Source of the DNA: Nocardioides albidus
GTDB taxonomy: Bacteria > Actinomycetota > Actinomycetes > Propionibacteriales > Nocardioidaceae
Assembly (NCBI RefSeq): GCF_006335005.1
Contig: NZ_VDMP01000026.1
Span: forward strand, 464,278-528,277
Reading direction: 5' to 3'
Length of the DNA stretch: 64,000 nt
The position numbers were made by a program, and so were the translations under genes. The notes below the pieces were generated by a model, which saw nothing but the letters and a program-made list of their open reading frames with translations, searched no databases and was not told where the DNA came from. This document shows, piece after piece, positions 45,124 to 53,509 of this stretch; positions within the stretch are counted from its first letter, which is position 1; the number at the start of each line of letters is the position of its first letter.

Positions 45124-45954
45124 TTGGCGTCAGAGAAATCAATCGATACGACAGTTGCGGAGGCCTACGAGCAGCACATGGTGCCGGGCATGTTTCGGCA
45201 CTGGACGGAGCTCCAGGTGGGGATCGCTGCACCGAAGGCCGGCGAGCATGTGCTGGATGTCGCATGCGGCACTGGCATCGGCGCAAGGCTCGCGGCGGCA
45301 CACGTCGGGCCGACGGGCAGGGCCGTTGGCATTGACATCGATCCCGGCGTGATCGAGCTCGCGCGGCAGCTTTCACGCGGCGGTGAGACGCCGATGGAGT
45401 GGCATTGTGCGAGCGCGCTGGAGATGCCGCTCGAAAGCGACGTGTTCGATCTCGCGCTGTGTCTGCAGGGGCTGCAGTTCTTTCCGGACCGGCTGAAAGG
45501 TTTTGCGGAGATACGCCGCGTGCTGAAGCCCTCGGGAAGGCTCGTTGCGAGCTTCTGGGGACCGCTGGAATCTAACAAGGGACATCACGTGGTCGTGCAG
45601 GGGCTCGAACGGCTCGGGGTCGATGCGGCACCGGCAAAGCGCGCCTGCTCGTTCTCGAATACGGAAGAGATTCGCGCGACGGCTGCGCAGGCTGGCTTCG
45701 CAGGCATCGAGCTCAGAACCGAGGAGGGCGTCTCGCAGTTCGGTTCCATACAATCGTTTCTGGAAGGCATGACGCGTGGCTCGCCGTCCACGCGGCATGC
45801 GGTAGCGAAGCTGTCGGCAGACGCGCGGGAGCGCTTCGTTCGGGACGTACGCGAGGCGTTGCAGCCTTACGTGATCGACGGGGTGCTGGCGTACCCGATG
45901 CGCACCCACGTGCTTGTCGCTCGCGCCCAGGCATCGGATGGAGGCACTGCATGA
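45124..45954 (+). CDS. Class I SAM-dependent methyltransferase, probably foreign
   Basis: The 276-residue product has motif I VLDVACGTGIGARLAA near residue 42, an acidic strand 2 end (GIDIDPG), motif IV-like FDLALCLQGLQFF and RRVLKPSGRLV. This is the pattern of UbiE/small-molecule methyltransferases. The start is TTG 45124 or ATG 45178. Codon choice is less GC-biased at third positions than in neighbours (GAG/GCG mixed with ATA, TTT and AGA), more like a proteobacterial gene, so transfer is likely. The substrate is unknown. It lies among gene remnants in the scarred region right of the attachment site. Confidence 0.75.
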   Translation: MASEKSIDTTVAEAYEQHMVPGMFRHWTELQVGIAAPKAGEHVLDVACGTGIGARLAAAHVGPTGRAVGIDIDPGVIELARQLSRGGETPMEWHCASALEMPLESDVFDLALCLQGLQFFPDRLKGFAEIRRVLKPSGRLVASFWGPLESNKGHHVVVQGLERLGVDAAPAKRACSFSNTEEIRATAAQAGFAGIELRTEEGVSQFGSIQSFLEGMTRGSPSTRHAVAKLSADARERFVRDVREALQPYVIDGVLAYPMRTHVLVARAQASDGGTA

Positions 45955-46061
45955 GAACCCGATTTACAACGACGATCCACCATCGAGGGGGCAGTGCGAC
46001 CCTGTAGCGGTTCCGGCGACGAACTTGACCCTCCCACCGACTCCTGCCAACAAGACCTCAC

Positions 46062-46529
46062 TCAACGCAGACACCGAAGTCCTGCCACCTCGTCAACGGC
46101 TGGGGCTCACCCACTGAGGTCGGGGACGCCACCATCGACGACGTCACCTTCCACCCATCCGGCACGTGGCAGCCGATGCCGCTCGCGGAGGTCCCGGCAC
46201 GTGTGTTCTCCGAGACCATGCGCGACCTCGACCTCGTCGTCTCCGTCGCGCACTCCAGTGGCGTCGACCCCGGGACGTCGGAGTCATCCATCGCGATGCG
46301 AGGGCGCTTGGTTGACGAGACCGCTTCGATGCTCAACATGTCCAACGTCGAGGTCGGCGGCCAGCGCGTGCGCGTCAGGGGAAAGCTAGGTACGTACTCG
46401 GTCCACCTCGGTTCGGGCATCGTGCACCCGATCCCCGGCAATGCGGTCTGCATCGTGCCCGTGTCCGCTCAGCACCGCGGACGATCCTGCAGCAACTTGT
46501 GGGTCCGCGCTGACGTGGCCCACAACTAG
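46062..46529 (+). pseudogene. Remnant of a DUF4132-type protein C-terminus
   Basis: The reading frame shows EVPARVFSETMRDLDLVVSV, then RVRGKLGTYSVHLGSGIVH and CIVPVSAQHRGR. This resembles the C-terminal region of DUF4132/MolR-like proteins, which is normally followed by about 60 more residues. The frame instead diverges and stops at 46529. No start codon or upstream domain is present. The remaining bases to 46674 hold no gene. It is a decayed fragment; family assignment is from memory. Confidence 0.55.
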
Positions 46530-46674
46530 GCTCCGGGCGCTGGGGTACACCGGCTCGGAGCCACTACGCCGTCGAGCGTCGGTTCGTGCCCAATCCGGTG
46601 CAGGATCCAGCCAGTTCGGTGCGCTCCGGCGACGGCGCGATGAACTCGGGCATCCAGGGCGCCCGCCGCGTCGG

Positions 46675-46977
46675 CTACCAGGAGGACTTGGTGATTCCGG
46701 GCAGTTCGCCCCGGTGGGCCAGGGTCCTGAGGTTGATGCGGGACAGGCCGACCTTGCCGACATAGCCGCGCGGGCGGCCGTCGACCTGGTCGCGGTTGCG
46801 TACACGGACCGGGCTGGCGTCGCGCGGCAGCCGGCTGAGGGCGCGTACGGCGGCCAGCCGCTCGTCGGGTGTGGCTGCGGTGCGGACGGCCTCTCTCAGG
46901 GCGGCCCGGCGCTCGGCGTACCGGGCGACGGTCTGCTTGCGGCGCTCGTTGGCGACGATCTTGGACCTCTTGGCCAT
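46675..46977 (-). CDS. rpsN: Ribosomal protein S14, zinc-independent paralogue
   Basis: S14 of the small subunit, 100 residues, begins [20 protein letters not shown] and ends LPGITKSSW. It is the long form without the C-x-x-C zinc ribbon, so it can replace the zinc-binding S14 when zinc is scarce. It is the last gene of the minus-strand operon; its ATG overlaps the L33 stop (ATGA). Confidence 0.92.
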   Translation of the reverse strand: MAKRSKIVANERRKQTVARYAERRAALREAVRTAATPDERLAAVRALSRLPRDASPVRVRNRDQVDGRPRGYVGKVGLSRINLRTLAHRGELPGITKSSW

Positions 46978-47147
46978 CAGCGTTCCTCTCGGAAGTCGAC
47001 GTGCTGGCGGATGCGGGGGTCGTACTTGCGCAAGACCATGCGGTCAGGGTTGTTGCGCCGGTTCTTCCGGGTGACGTAGGTGTAGCCGGTGCCGGCGGTG
47101 GAGCGGAGCTTCACGATCGGACGCAGGTCGTTGCCGCGCTTGGCCAT
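46977..47147 (-). CDS. rpmG: Ribosomal protein L33, zinc-independent paralogue
   Basis: The 56-residue product reads [20 protein letters not shown] at the start and has [15 protein letters not shown], typical of L33. It lacks the two C-x-x-C pairs of the zinc form. Start and stop overlap L28 and S14 by a few bases. The longer open frame through this stretch belongs to neighbouring genes. Confidence 0.93.
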   Translation of the reverse strand: MAKRGNDLRPIVKLRSTAGTGYTYVTRKNRRNNPDRMVLRKYDPRIRQHVDFREER

Positions 47148-47383
47148 CAGACCTTCCCTCCTCTGGCGAAGATGTCGGCGACGACCGCGTCGATGCCGCG
47201 CCGGTCGATGGTCTTGATCCCGCGGGCGCTCACCGTGAGGGTGACGGTCCGGCGCAGGCTGGGCACCCAGTAGCGCTTGGACTGGACGTTGACGTTGAAC
47301 CGCCGGTTGGTGCGTCGGTGGGAGTGGGACACGTGGTGGCCGAACCCGGGCTTGGCGCCGGTGACCATGCAGATGCGGGACAT
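47147..47383 (-). CDS. rpmB: Ribosomal protein L28, zinc-independent paralogue
   Basis: The 78-residue L28 begins [20 protein letters not shown] and has [17 protein letters not shown]. Only a single Cys (C5) remains, so the zinc site is absent. The stop overlaps the L33 start. It follows L36 in the same operon. Confidence 0.93.
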   Translation of the reverse strand: MSRICMVTGAKPGFGHHVSHSHRRTNRRFNVNVQSKRYWVPSLRRTVTLTVSARGIKTIDRRGIDAVVADIFARGGKV

Positions 47384-47407
47384 GGGTTCCTCGAGTGTTC
47401 GTCTGAC

Positions 47408-47530
47408 TCAGCCCTGGCGGGTCTTGAGTCGGGGGTTCTGCTTGTTGATGACATAGATCCGTCCGCGGCGGCGGACGACCTGGGACCCGGGCTGGTTCTT
47501 GACCGACCGGATGGAGTTGCGGACCTTCAT
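47408..47530 (-). CDS. rpmJ: Ribosomal protein L36, zinc-independent paralogue
   Basis: A 40-residue protein: [19 protein letters not shown] and then [15 protein letters not shown]. It is L36 in which the Cys and His ligands of the usual zinc ribbon are missing. It lies between S18 and L28 in the same strand order. Confidence 0.92.
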   Translation of the reverse strand: MKVRNSIRSVKNQPGSQVVRRRGRIYVINKQNPRLKTRQG

Positions 47531-47559
47531 GTTTCGTCCTTCTGGGCTCGTCCAGCCGG

Positions 47560-47817
47560 TCAACGGCCGGTGGTGTGGGGGAGGAGGGCCAACTCGCGGG
47601 CGTTCTTGATCGCGCGGGTGACCATGCGCTGCTGCTGCGGGGTGACACCGGTGATCCGGCGCGAGCGGATCTTGCCGCGGTCGGAGATGAAGGTGCGCAG
47701 CAGCGTGACGTCCTTGTAGTCGACGTGCGTGACGTCGGGGGCGAGCAACGGCTTCTTGCGGCCCTTCGTCGGGCGGCCGCCAGAGCCACCCGTGCCGCCC
47801 TTGCGCGAGGCGCTCAT
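47560..47817 (-). CDS. rpsR: Ribosomal protein S18, zinc-independent paralogue
   Basis: The 85-residue S18 has [20 protein letters not shown] and [20 protein letters not shown], highly conserved. There are no cysteines, as in the zinc-free form. ATG 47817 overlaps the L32 stop. Confidence 0.93.
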   Translation of the reverse strand: MSASRKGGTGGSGGRPTKGRKKPLLAPDVTHVDYKDVTLLRTFISDRGKIRSRRITGVTPQQQRMVTRAIKNARELALLPHTTGR

Positions 47818-47996
47818 CGGGCACCCCGCGGGGCGGGGTCGACGTAGCCGCGCTCGATGGCGCGCAGGAGGTTGCGGGGCACGCGGTAGGTCTCTCCGTC
47901 GATGGTGACCGGGACGAGGTCGGTCCGGGTCGCCTTCCACTGCGAGCGGCGGTGCCGGGTGTTGCTGCGTGAGGTGCGGCGCTTGGGTACGGCCAT
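47814..47996 (-). CDS. rpmF: Ribosomal protein L32, zinc-independent paralogue
   Basis: The 60-residue L32 starts [20 protein letters not shown]. The C-terminal C-x-x-C pair of the zinc form is replaced by sequence without Cys. It follows the CobW/Mrf-like gene by about 50 bases and overlaps S18. Confidence 0.93.
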   Translation of the reverse strand: MAVPKRRTSRSNTRHRRSQWKATRTDLVPVTIDGETYRVPRNLLRAIERGYVDPAPRGAR

Positions 47997-48047
47997 GGAT
48001 CTGCTCCTGATCGGGCGCCCGCGGGCGCGAAGTTGCGGGTGGGTGTC

Positions 48048-49124
48048 TCAGGCGACGTCACGGATGTCGCCGAGCCAGGGTTCGAGGCCGTCCTCGAGGA
48101 CGTCCCAGCTGTGCCGGTCGAGCAGCGCCTCGGTGGGGGTGAGGAGCATGTCCTCGAAGGCCGCGGCCAGCTCGGTCGGCGCCTCGCCGAGTCCGGTGAA
48201 GATCAGTCGGGTCATCGGCGTACGTCGGCCCCAGGGGCTATAGCCGCCGATGCTGAGCTGGCCGCCGGCGCCGGACCATTCGAGGAGGTCGCCGGGCCGG
48301 GTGGGGACCCAGAACGACCCGCGGGAACGGTAGGGGCCGGTGCCGAGCCGCTCGATCTGGTCGAGCAGTCGGTCCGGGTGGAACGGGCGCGGGGAGGAGA
48401 GGTCAAGGCGCCAGGCGTGGCGGCTCTCCAGGGTCGGTAGGTCGGCGTCGAACTCCGGGGAGCACCAGGTGTTGTTGAGGCTGCTCTGGTGTCGCTGGGC
48501 GGTGAGGGCTGCGGCGTCGAGCTGGGCCGCGCCGACGATGACGGGGATCTCGGGGCGCGCCAGAGCGTGCACGAGGTCGGCGGCTTCGGCGCCGGGGTCC
48601 GCGTCGAGCACCACGATGTCGGCGTACTCGATCTGGGCGCAGGCGACCTCGCCGACGCCTCGGTCGTCGTCGGGGTTGGTGTGCACGTCACGCTCGCGGA
48701 GCAGGTCGTCGCTCAGCAGGTCCCGGACGACGTCGCCGGTGCCGACCGCAGCGAGCACTGCGCTCAGCTTCAGGTGCCGTGCCAACCGGCCGTCGGTGGC
48801 CAGGATGTGGGCGAGCTGGCCGGCCTCGGTCGCCGTCGGCAGTCCGGAGACGATGGCACTCCATCGGTCGTCGCGGGCGAGTCGCTCCAGCGTCGGCATG
48901 ATGTCCTCGCGCAGCGCGCAGCTCACGCATGCGTGCTCCAGCTGGATCTGCTCCTGCTCCAGCAGACCGCTGGCGTCGCTGACGGTCCGGGTCAGGAGTT
49001 GGGAGTGAGGGTCGATCCGGTGGCGGACCGACACCGCGCGGGGAAGGTCCCAGGCCAGGCTCATCAGGGCGCTGTCCATGGCAACCGGATCGACGCCGGT
49101 GATCACCAAGAGCGGGGTCCTCAT
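48048..49124 (-). CDS. CobW/Mrf-like protein in the zinc-starvation ribosomal operon
   Basis: The 358-residue protein resembles the CobW C-domain proteins found in these operons, such as the mycobacterial Mrf (recruits the hibernation factor to zinc-free ribosomes) and Rv0106. It lacks the GxxGxGKT P-loop of true CobW GTPases: the N-terminus reads [18 protein letters not shown]. The metal-binding CxCC motif is degenerate ([12 protein letters not shown]). A CobW C-terminal-like domain follows ([16 protein letters not shown]). ATG 49124 overlaps the L31 stop. The most likely job is a ribosome hibernation or zinc-stress factor rather than a GTP-driven metallochaperone. A zinc-chaperone role is the alternative. 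Confidence 0.75.
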   Translation of the reverse strand: MRTPLLVITGVDPVAMDSALMSLAWDLPRAVSVRHRIDPHSQLLTRTVSDASGLLEQEQIQLEHACVSCALREDIMPTLERLARDDRWSAIVSGLPTATEAGQLAHILATDGRLARHLKLSAVLAAVGTGDVVRDLLSDDLLRERDVHTNPDDDRGVGEVACAQIEYADIVVLDADPGAEAADLVHALARPEIPVIVGAAQLDAAALTAQRHQSSLNNTWCSPEFDADLPTLESRHAWRLDLSSPRPFHPDRLLDQIERLGTGPYRSRGSFWVPTRPGDLLEWSGAGGQLSIGGYSPWGRRTPMTRLIFTGLGEAPTELAAAFEDMLLTPTEALLDRHSWDVLEDGLEPWLGDIRDVA

Positions 49125-49375
49125 GCCTTCGGCCCGTAGCGACGCTGGAACTTCTCCACTCGGCCCTCGCTGTCCAGGGTGCGCGCGGTGCCGGTCCAGA
49201 ACGGGTGGCTGTCGCTGGTGATGTCGACATCGACGAGCGGGTAGGTCGTGCCATCGATGTCGATCGTCTTGTCGGCGTTCCTGCTGACGAGTGTCGAACC
49301 GGTCACGAACACCCGGCCGGTGGCCGGGTCCCGAAAGGCCACCGGCCCGTACGGGGGATGGATCCCTTGCCTCAT
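49121..49375 (-). CDS. rpmE2: Ribosomal protein L31 type B (zinc-independent)
   Basis: The 84-residue L31 lacks Cys and has the type B signature ([20 protein letters not shown] and then [15 protein letters not shown]). It is the first gene of the minus-strand operon, with GGAGG before the ATG. The Zur-box-like palindrome lies ten bases upstream of its start, so zinc starvation should induce it. Confidence 0.94.
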   Translation of the reverse strand: MRQGIHPPYGPVAFRDPATGRVFVTGSTLVSRNADKTIDIDGTTYPLVDVDITSDSHPFWTGTARTLDSEGRVEKFQRRYGPKA

Positions 49376-49384
49376 GGTTCCTCC

Positions 49385-49405
49385 TGATAACGAGAATCAT
49401 TATCA
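49385..49405. promoter_or_regulatory. Zur operator
   Basis: TGATAA and TTATCA arms enclose an AT-rich centre with ATCATT, an unusual stretch in this GC-rich window. It matches the inverted-repeat pattern of Zur boxes in actinobacteria. It lies directly before the L31 ribosome-binding site and 63 bases before the HU gene, so it may control both directions. Confidence 0.8.
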
Positions 49406-49468
49406 GTATGGCATAGTCCGAGGCTCGGGTCACGCTGGCCCGCTACGCCGAGAACAAGGAGCGAACGC

Positions 49469-49747
49469 ATGAACCGCAAGGACCTCGTCGAGACCGTGGC
49501 GCGGGAGACCGGGCTGACGGCAGCTCAGGCGGACGCGGCCTTGAGCGCCGTCGTCGACGGTGTCGTAGGAGCCGTCGCGACGGGGGAGAAGGTCACCCTG
49601 CCCGGCTTCGGCACCTTCGAGCAGCGCAGCCGCGCTGCCCGCTCCGGGCGCAACCCGCAGACCGGCGACGTGTTGGAGATCGCGGCCACCGTGGCGCCCG
49701 CCTTCAAGCCCGCCACGGCCTTCAAGCAGGCGGTCGCCGGCCGCTGA
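49469..49747 (+). CDS. HU-family DNA-binding protein
   Basis: HU bends and coats DNA. The 92-residue protein has MNRKDLVETVARETGLTAAQ and the conserved GEKVTLPGFGTFEQRSRAAR with GRNPQTGD in the beta arm. AGGAG precedes the ATG. It is short, lacking the Lys-rich C-terminal tail of the mycobacterial housekeeping HupB, so it is a second HU. The divergent Zur-box region suggests zinc-linked expression. Confidence 0.9.
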   Translation: MNRKDLVETVARETGLTAAQADAALSAVVDGVVGAVATGEKVTLPGFGTFEQRSRAARSGRNPQTGDVLEIAATVAPAFKPATAFKQAVAGR

Positions 49748-49754
49748 CGGGCCA

Positions 49755-49791
49755 GGGCGGAGTGGCGGCGCGCTGTGCCGCCACCCCGCCC
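49755..49791 (+). terminator. Terminator of the HU gene
   Basis: A 15-bp stem with one A-C mismatch (49755-49769 with 49777-49791) and a seven-base loop lies eight bases after the HU stop. It is GC-rich, without a T-run, as often in actinobacteria. Confidence 0.65.
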
Positions 49792-49829
49792 GGCTGCCTC
49801 AGGCCGGAGATCGCCACCTGCGCGCGGCC

Positions 49830-49946
49830 GAATCCTCCTGGTCGACAGACCTGGCCAACGAACTGCCGGTCAGCCGGCCGGCCGTCTCGCAGCACCTGCG
49901 GGTCCCCAACGATGCCGACCTGCGTCTGCACCGTGGACCTGAGGTG
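49830..49946 (+). pseudogene. ArsR-family HTH remnant
   Basis: A short frame reads DLANELPVSRPAVSQHLRV, the recognition helix region of an ArsR-family repressor, and then degenerates. There is no start codon or full domain. It lies between HU and the secreted repeat protein and is a gene scar. Confidence 0.55.
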
Positions 49947-51851
49947 TTAGGGGTTGAGCCGGTTCTTCCCCGGTCCGCCGTCGAGGATGTCGGTGCCCGG
50001 TCCGCCATTGAGAGTGTCGTTCCCGGTGCCACCTGCCAGGTTGTCGTCGCCGAGATCACCGTTGAGGGTGTCGTTGCCTTCGCCGCCGGCGAGGGTGTCG
50101 TTGCCTTCGCCGCCGGCGAGGGTGTCGTGGCCATCGCCACCGATCACGACATCGTCGCCCTCGCCGGCACGGACGTCATTCTTTCCGCTCCCAGCGATGA
50201 TGAGGTCGTCGCCCCCGCCACCGTCGATGACGTCGTTGCCGGCTCCGCCGAGGATGACCTCGGAGGCGCTGGTCCCGGCGAGCACGTCAGCTCCTCGGCC
50301 GCCGCCGACAACAACGATGTGGGTGCTGGAGGCGTTGCCCGCTGAGTCGGTGGCGGTCACGGTGATCATGGCTGTTCCACCCGAACCGAGCGTTAGGTGC
50401 AACATCCGGGTGGTTCCGCTGCCGTCGAGGGTGGCCGCAGCGACCCCGAGCGGACTCACGTGGACTGTCCAGATGAGCGGGCTGGCATCGCTGACCGCGA
50501 TCGGCAGGAAGGCGTCGTTGCCGTTTCCTGTGCCCAGGCTGGGCCGACTGAGGACCGGAGGGGTTGTGTCCGGAGGCGGGGCGACGGTGATGGTCCGCGA
50601 TGGGGTGACCGCGTTCGGGAGTACGCCGTTGGCGGCCCGGACGGTGAAGGTGAAGGCACCGGCGGTCGTGGGTGTGCCTGAGAGCAGCCCGGTGGAGGTC
50701 AGGGTCAGCCCGTCAGGCAGCGAGCCGGTGGCCACGGTGAAGGTCGGGTCAGGGTTCCCGGTCGCAGTGAAGGTGTAGCTGTAGGGCGTGCCGACCGTCG
50801 CGGTCGTCGGCGGTGTCGAGGCCGTGAACACCGGCGCGGCGGCTGCGTCGCTGACCGTGATCGTCCGCGACGGGGAGACCGCGTTCGGCAGCACCCCGTT
50901 CGATGCCTGGACGGTGAACGTGAAGGCTCCTGACCCGGTCGGGGTTCCGGAGAGCACCCCATCGGAGGTCAACGTCAACCCGTCAGGCAGCGAGCCGGTG
51001 GCCACGGTGAAGGTCGGGTCCGGGTTCCCGGTCGCGGTGAAGGTGTAGCTGTAGGGCGTGCCGACCGTCGCGGTCGCGGGCGGTGTCGAGTCCGTGAACA
51101 CCGGTGCGGCACTGGAAGGCTCCGTGTTGAGGCCGCAGCGCGTCTGGGCAGCGACGAGGTCCTTGGTCACCGTTCCGCCCGACGACAGCTCGGTGATATG
51201 CATCGCGGTGACAGTGAGCCCGCCGTCCGGGGTGATCGTTTGCTCGTTGAGGATCACCCGCAGGGTGGACGTCTGAAAGGCAAGAGTATTCGGCGCCGGG
51301 TTGGCCTCCATCGCCACCGACGACCCGCCGACGGTGAGGAGACCATTGGTGATCGTCGAATTCCCCGCCGGCGACTGCGACTCGATCGACACGCACTCAG
51401 CGGCCACGTGGTCTGCGGTGACGGTCATGACGGTTGTGCCGAACGTCGCGGTCACATCGTCGGCCGAAGCCATTGCAACCAGATTGCCGTTGTGGAGGTC
51501 ACGGTTGGCGTCGGCGTGGAGCAGTCCCGTCGAGAGGTCCGTGACGCTGACGCCCGCGACATCAGTGGTCCCGCCCGGCGGCACCGTCACGGTCGGAGAG
51601 CTCACGTTCGTCGTACCGGTGACGCTCAGGGCGATCGCCGACGCGCTGCCCGGCGATTGTGCCGAAGCAACGGGGGCAATCGCCCCCAGGGCGAAGAGCA
51701 AACCCGCGACCACCGCCAACCTCGACACCGAACGCACAGCGGTCCCGAACCCTGACAGCGCCGCCTGCACCGAGTGGATCGCAGAGGAGTCCTGCGCGAC
51801 CTTGGTCGGCCGGACCTTGATGCGCGAACGGAGCGGTGCGAACGACGCCAT
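49947..51851 (-). CDS. Secreted protein with Ig-like (He_PIG) repeats and RTX calcium-binding repeats
   Basis: The 634-residue protein has a signal peptide (LAVVAGLLFALGAIAP then VASAQS) after a long charged N-terminal stretch. A choice-of-anchor-like domain of about 200 residues follows. Then come two nearly identical 90-residue Ig-like He_PIG repeats (VGTPYSYTFTATGNPDPTF), an Ig-like domain, and at least eight RTX nonapeptide repeats of the GGxGxDx type that bind calcium outside the cell. It is probably a surface adhesin or scaffold; no enzyme domain is seen. The ATG is preceded by GGAGGAAGG. It has its own promoter region downstream of the transporter hairpin. Confidence 0.82.
   Translation of the reverse strand: MASFAPLRSRIKVRPTKVAQDSSAIHSVQAALSGFGTAVRSVSRLAVVAGLLFALGAIAPVASAQSPGSASAIALSVTGTTNVSSPTVTVPPGGTTDVAGVSVTDLSTGLLHADANRDLHNGNLVAMASADDVTATFGTTVMTVTADHVAAECVSIESQSPAGNSTITNGLLTVGGSSVAMEANPAPNTLAFQTSTLRVILNEQTITPDGGLTVTAMHITELSSGGTVTKDLVAAQTRCGLNTEPSSAAPVFTDSTPPATATVGTPYSYTFTATGNPDPTFTVATGSLPDGLTLTSDGVLSGTPTGSGAFTFTVQASNGVLPNAVSPSRTITVSDAAAAPVFTASTPPTTATVGTPYSYTFTATGNPDPTFTVATGSLPDGLTLTSTGLLSGTPTTAGAFTFTVRAANGVLPNAVTPSRTITVAPPPDTTPPVLSRPSLGTGNGNDAFLPIAVSDASPLIWTVHVSPLGVAAATLDGSGTTRMLHLTLGSGGTAMITVTATDSAGNASSTHIVVVGGGRGADVLAGTSASEVILGGAGNDVIDGGGGDDLIIAGSGKNDVRAGEGDDVVIGGDGHDTLAGGEGNDTLAGGEGNDTLNGDLGDDNLAGGTGNDTLNGGPGTDILDGGPGKNRLNP
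50711..51080. repeat. 270-bp period direct repeat within the secreted protein gene
   Basis: The segment around 50711-50810 is repeated almost exactly at 50981-51080, a 270-base spacing equal to 90 codons. It encodes the two He_PIG repeats. Near identity at the DNA level suggests recent duplication or gene conversion. Confidence 0.7.
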
Positions 51852-51922
51852 GGGAACGGCCCCCCTTCCTCCGGGCGGCGGACGCGCTCGGCACTGCTGT
51901 GATCCTCCGACCGGACGCGCGT

Positions 51923-51952
51923 GCTGTCGTCCGTGCTGGCACGGACGACAGC
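51923..51952 (-). terminator. Perfect inverted repeat, probable transporter terminator
   Basis: GCTGTCGTCCGTGC and its reverse complement are separated by two bases. It lies about 100 bases after the transporter stop (minus strand) and about 70 bases before the start of the secreted protein gene. It is a likely terminator, or an operator of the secreted protein gene. The surrounding 51852-52052 holds no gene. Confidence 0.55.
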
Positions 51953-52052
51953 CTGTCGCCCCGGTCCTACCGGTCCGGAGACACGCGCACAGAACTCGGC
52001 GATCCTGGCCCCATCAGACGGCGACCGACCACGCCGACCTTCCGGATGTCGC

Positions 52053-53369
52053 TCACGCAGGAACCACAGCCTCCAACTCCGGGTCGAGGACCTCGCCACG
52101 GGTTTCACGGAGGGCCAGGAGGCACAGGGTGCTCATCGCCGCGAGGCCGGTGACGAAGTAGGCCAGACCGTCCATGCCCCAGCGCTCCAGGATCGGGTCG
52201 GCGATGACCAGGGGGAGGGCGCCACCCACGATGCCGGCCAGGTTGTAGGCCAACCCGGCGCCGGTGTAGCGGTATCGGGCCTTGAACAGTTCGGGCAGGT
52301 ACGCCGCCGCCGGGCCGTAGGGGATGGCGATGGCGAGCATCAGCACCATCAAGGCGACGACGAACGATCCGGCGTTGCCCGGCTCCAGGATCGCGAAGGC
52401 CAGCGGCCCTGCGACGAGTCCGTAGAGGGTGCCCGTCAGCAGTACCTTCCTGCGGCCCAGCGAGTCGGAGAGGATCGCCGATCCGATGACACCCACGGCG
52501 AGCACCAGACCAGCCGCGATGTTGGCGAGGAGCAGATCGTTGAGGGTGTAGCCGAGACCGCCCGCTTCGATCGGCTTGGCAGCGACTCCGCCGAGGAAGA
52601 CGATCGAGAGGTAGAAGGCGCCGAAGGTCATGGAGAGCATGCCGCCGCCCAGGAGGATCTGCTTCCACTGCTCGCGAATGGAGTCCGCGAAGGGGAAGGT
52701 CACCTTGGTGCTGGATGCGGTCACCTTCGTAAAGGACGGGGTCTCGGCGATGTTGAGCCGGACCCAGAGCCCGACTGCGATGAGCACGATGCTGACCAGG
52801 AACGGAGCCCGCCATGCCCAGGACTGGAAGGCCTCGAGCCCGAAGATGTTGATGGTGAGCAGGAAGGTCGCACTGGCGATGATCACGCCCAGCGCCGGGC
52901 CGAGTTGGGGGAACAGGCTGTAGCGACCGCGCTTCGCGGCATCGGAGTACTCCGAGGTGAGGAGCGCGGCGCCGGCCCACTCGCCCCCGAGTGCGGTGCC
53001 CTGGATGGCGCGCAGCAGGACGAGGATCAGCGGCGCGCCGGCCCCGAGGACGGCAGCAGTCGGCACCAGGCCGATCGCCACCGTGGCGCCGCCCATCATC
53101 AGCAGCGTCGTGACCAGTGTTCTCTTCCGGCCGAGCCGGTCACCGAAGTGCCCGAAGACGATGGCGCCGAAGGGCCTGAACACGAACGCCACGCCGAAGG
53201 TGGCCACCGATGCCCAGGTGCCGGCAGAGTCGCCCAACGACGGAAAGAACAGCGGGCCGAAGACGAGAGCCGCGGCGTAGCCGTAGATCAGGAAGTCGTA
53301 GAACTCGATCGTGGTGCCGATCATGGACGCGGTCGCGATCCGTTTCATCGGTGCGGGGCTGGTTGTCAT
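52053..53369 (-). CDS. MFS transporter, metabolite:H+ symporter family (ShiA/ProP-like)
   Basis: Members of this family import small organic acids or betaines with protons. The 438-residue product begins MTTSPAPMKRIATASMIGTT, then IEFYDFLIYGYAAALVFGP, typical of the MHS family. It has 12 membrane segments and the loop motif GHFGDRLGRKRTL between helices 2 and 3. ATG 53369 has GGAGG eight bases before it; a GTG/ATG further upstream (53408 or 53438) is less likely. It diverges from a PucR regulator, which probably controls it. The substrate cannot be read from the sequence; an aromatic or dicarboxylic acid is a guess. Confidence 0.85.
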   Translation of the reverse strand: MTTSPAPMKRIATASMIGTTIEFYDFLIYGYAAALVFGPLFFPSLGDSAGTWASVATFGVAFVFRPFGAIVFGHFGDRLGRKRTLVTTLLMMGGATVAIGLVPTAAVLGAGAPLILVLLRAIQGTALGGEWAGAALLTSEYSDAAKRGRYSLFPQLGPALGVIIASATFLLTINIFGLEAFQSWAWRAPFLVSIVLIAVGLWVRLNIAETPSFTKVTASSTKVTFPFADSIREQWKQILLGGGMLSMTFGAFYLSIVFLGGVAAKPIEAGGLGYTLNDLLLANIAAGLVLAVGVIGSAILSDSLGRRKVLLTGTLYGLVAGPLAFAILEPGNAGSFVVALMVLMLAIAIPYGPAAAYLPELFKARYRYTGAGLAYNLAGIVGGALPLVIADPILERWGMDGLAYFVTGLAAMSTLCLLALRETRGEVLDPELEAVVPA

Positions 53370-53471
53370 TCGGGCTGCCTCCGGTCGGGCGTGGGTTGTG
53401 TCGGCCATCACTGTCCCGTCGCGTCGCGACGAGAGCACGATGGGTCGAGCACGAACTTGGACCGCGGCGTC

Positions 53472-53486
53472 TGTGGTCAGACCACA
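53472..53486. promoter_or_regulatory. Perfect palindromic operator between transporter and PucR gene
   Basis: TGTGGTC-A-GACCACA is a perfect 7-1-7 inverted repeat in the divergent intergenic region, 24 bases before the PucR start. It is a strong candidate binding site for the PucR protein controlling both genes. Confidence 0.65.
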
Positions 53487-53509
53487 ACGGGCAGGTCTAG
53501 CCTGCGATC

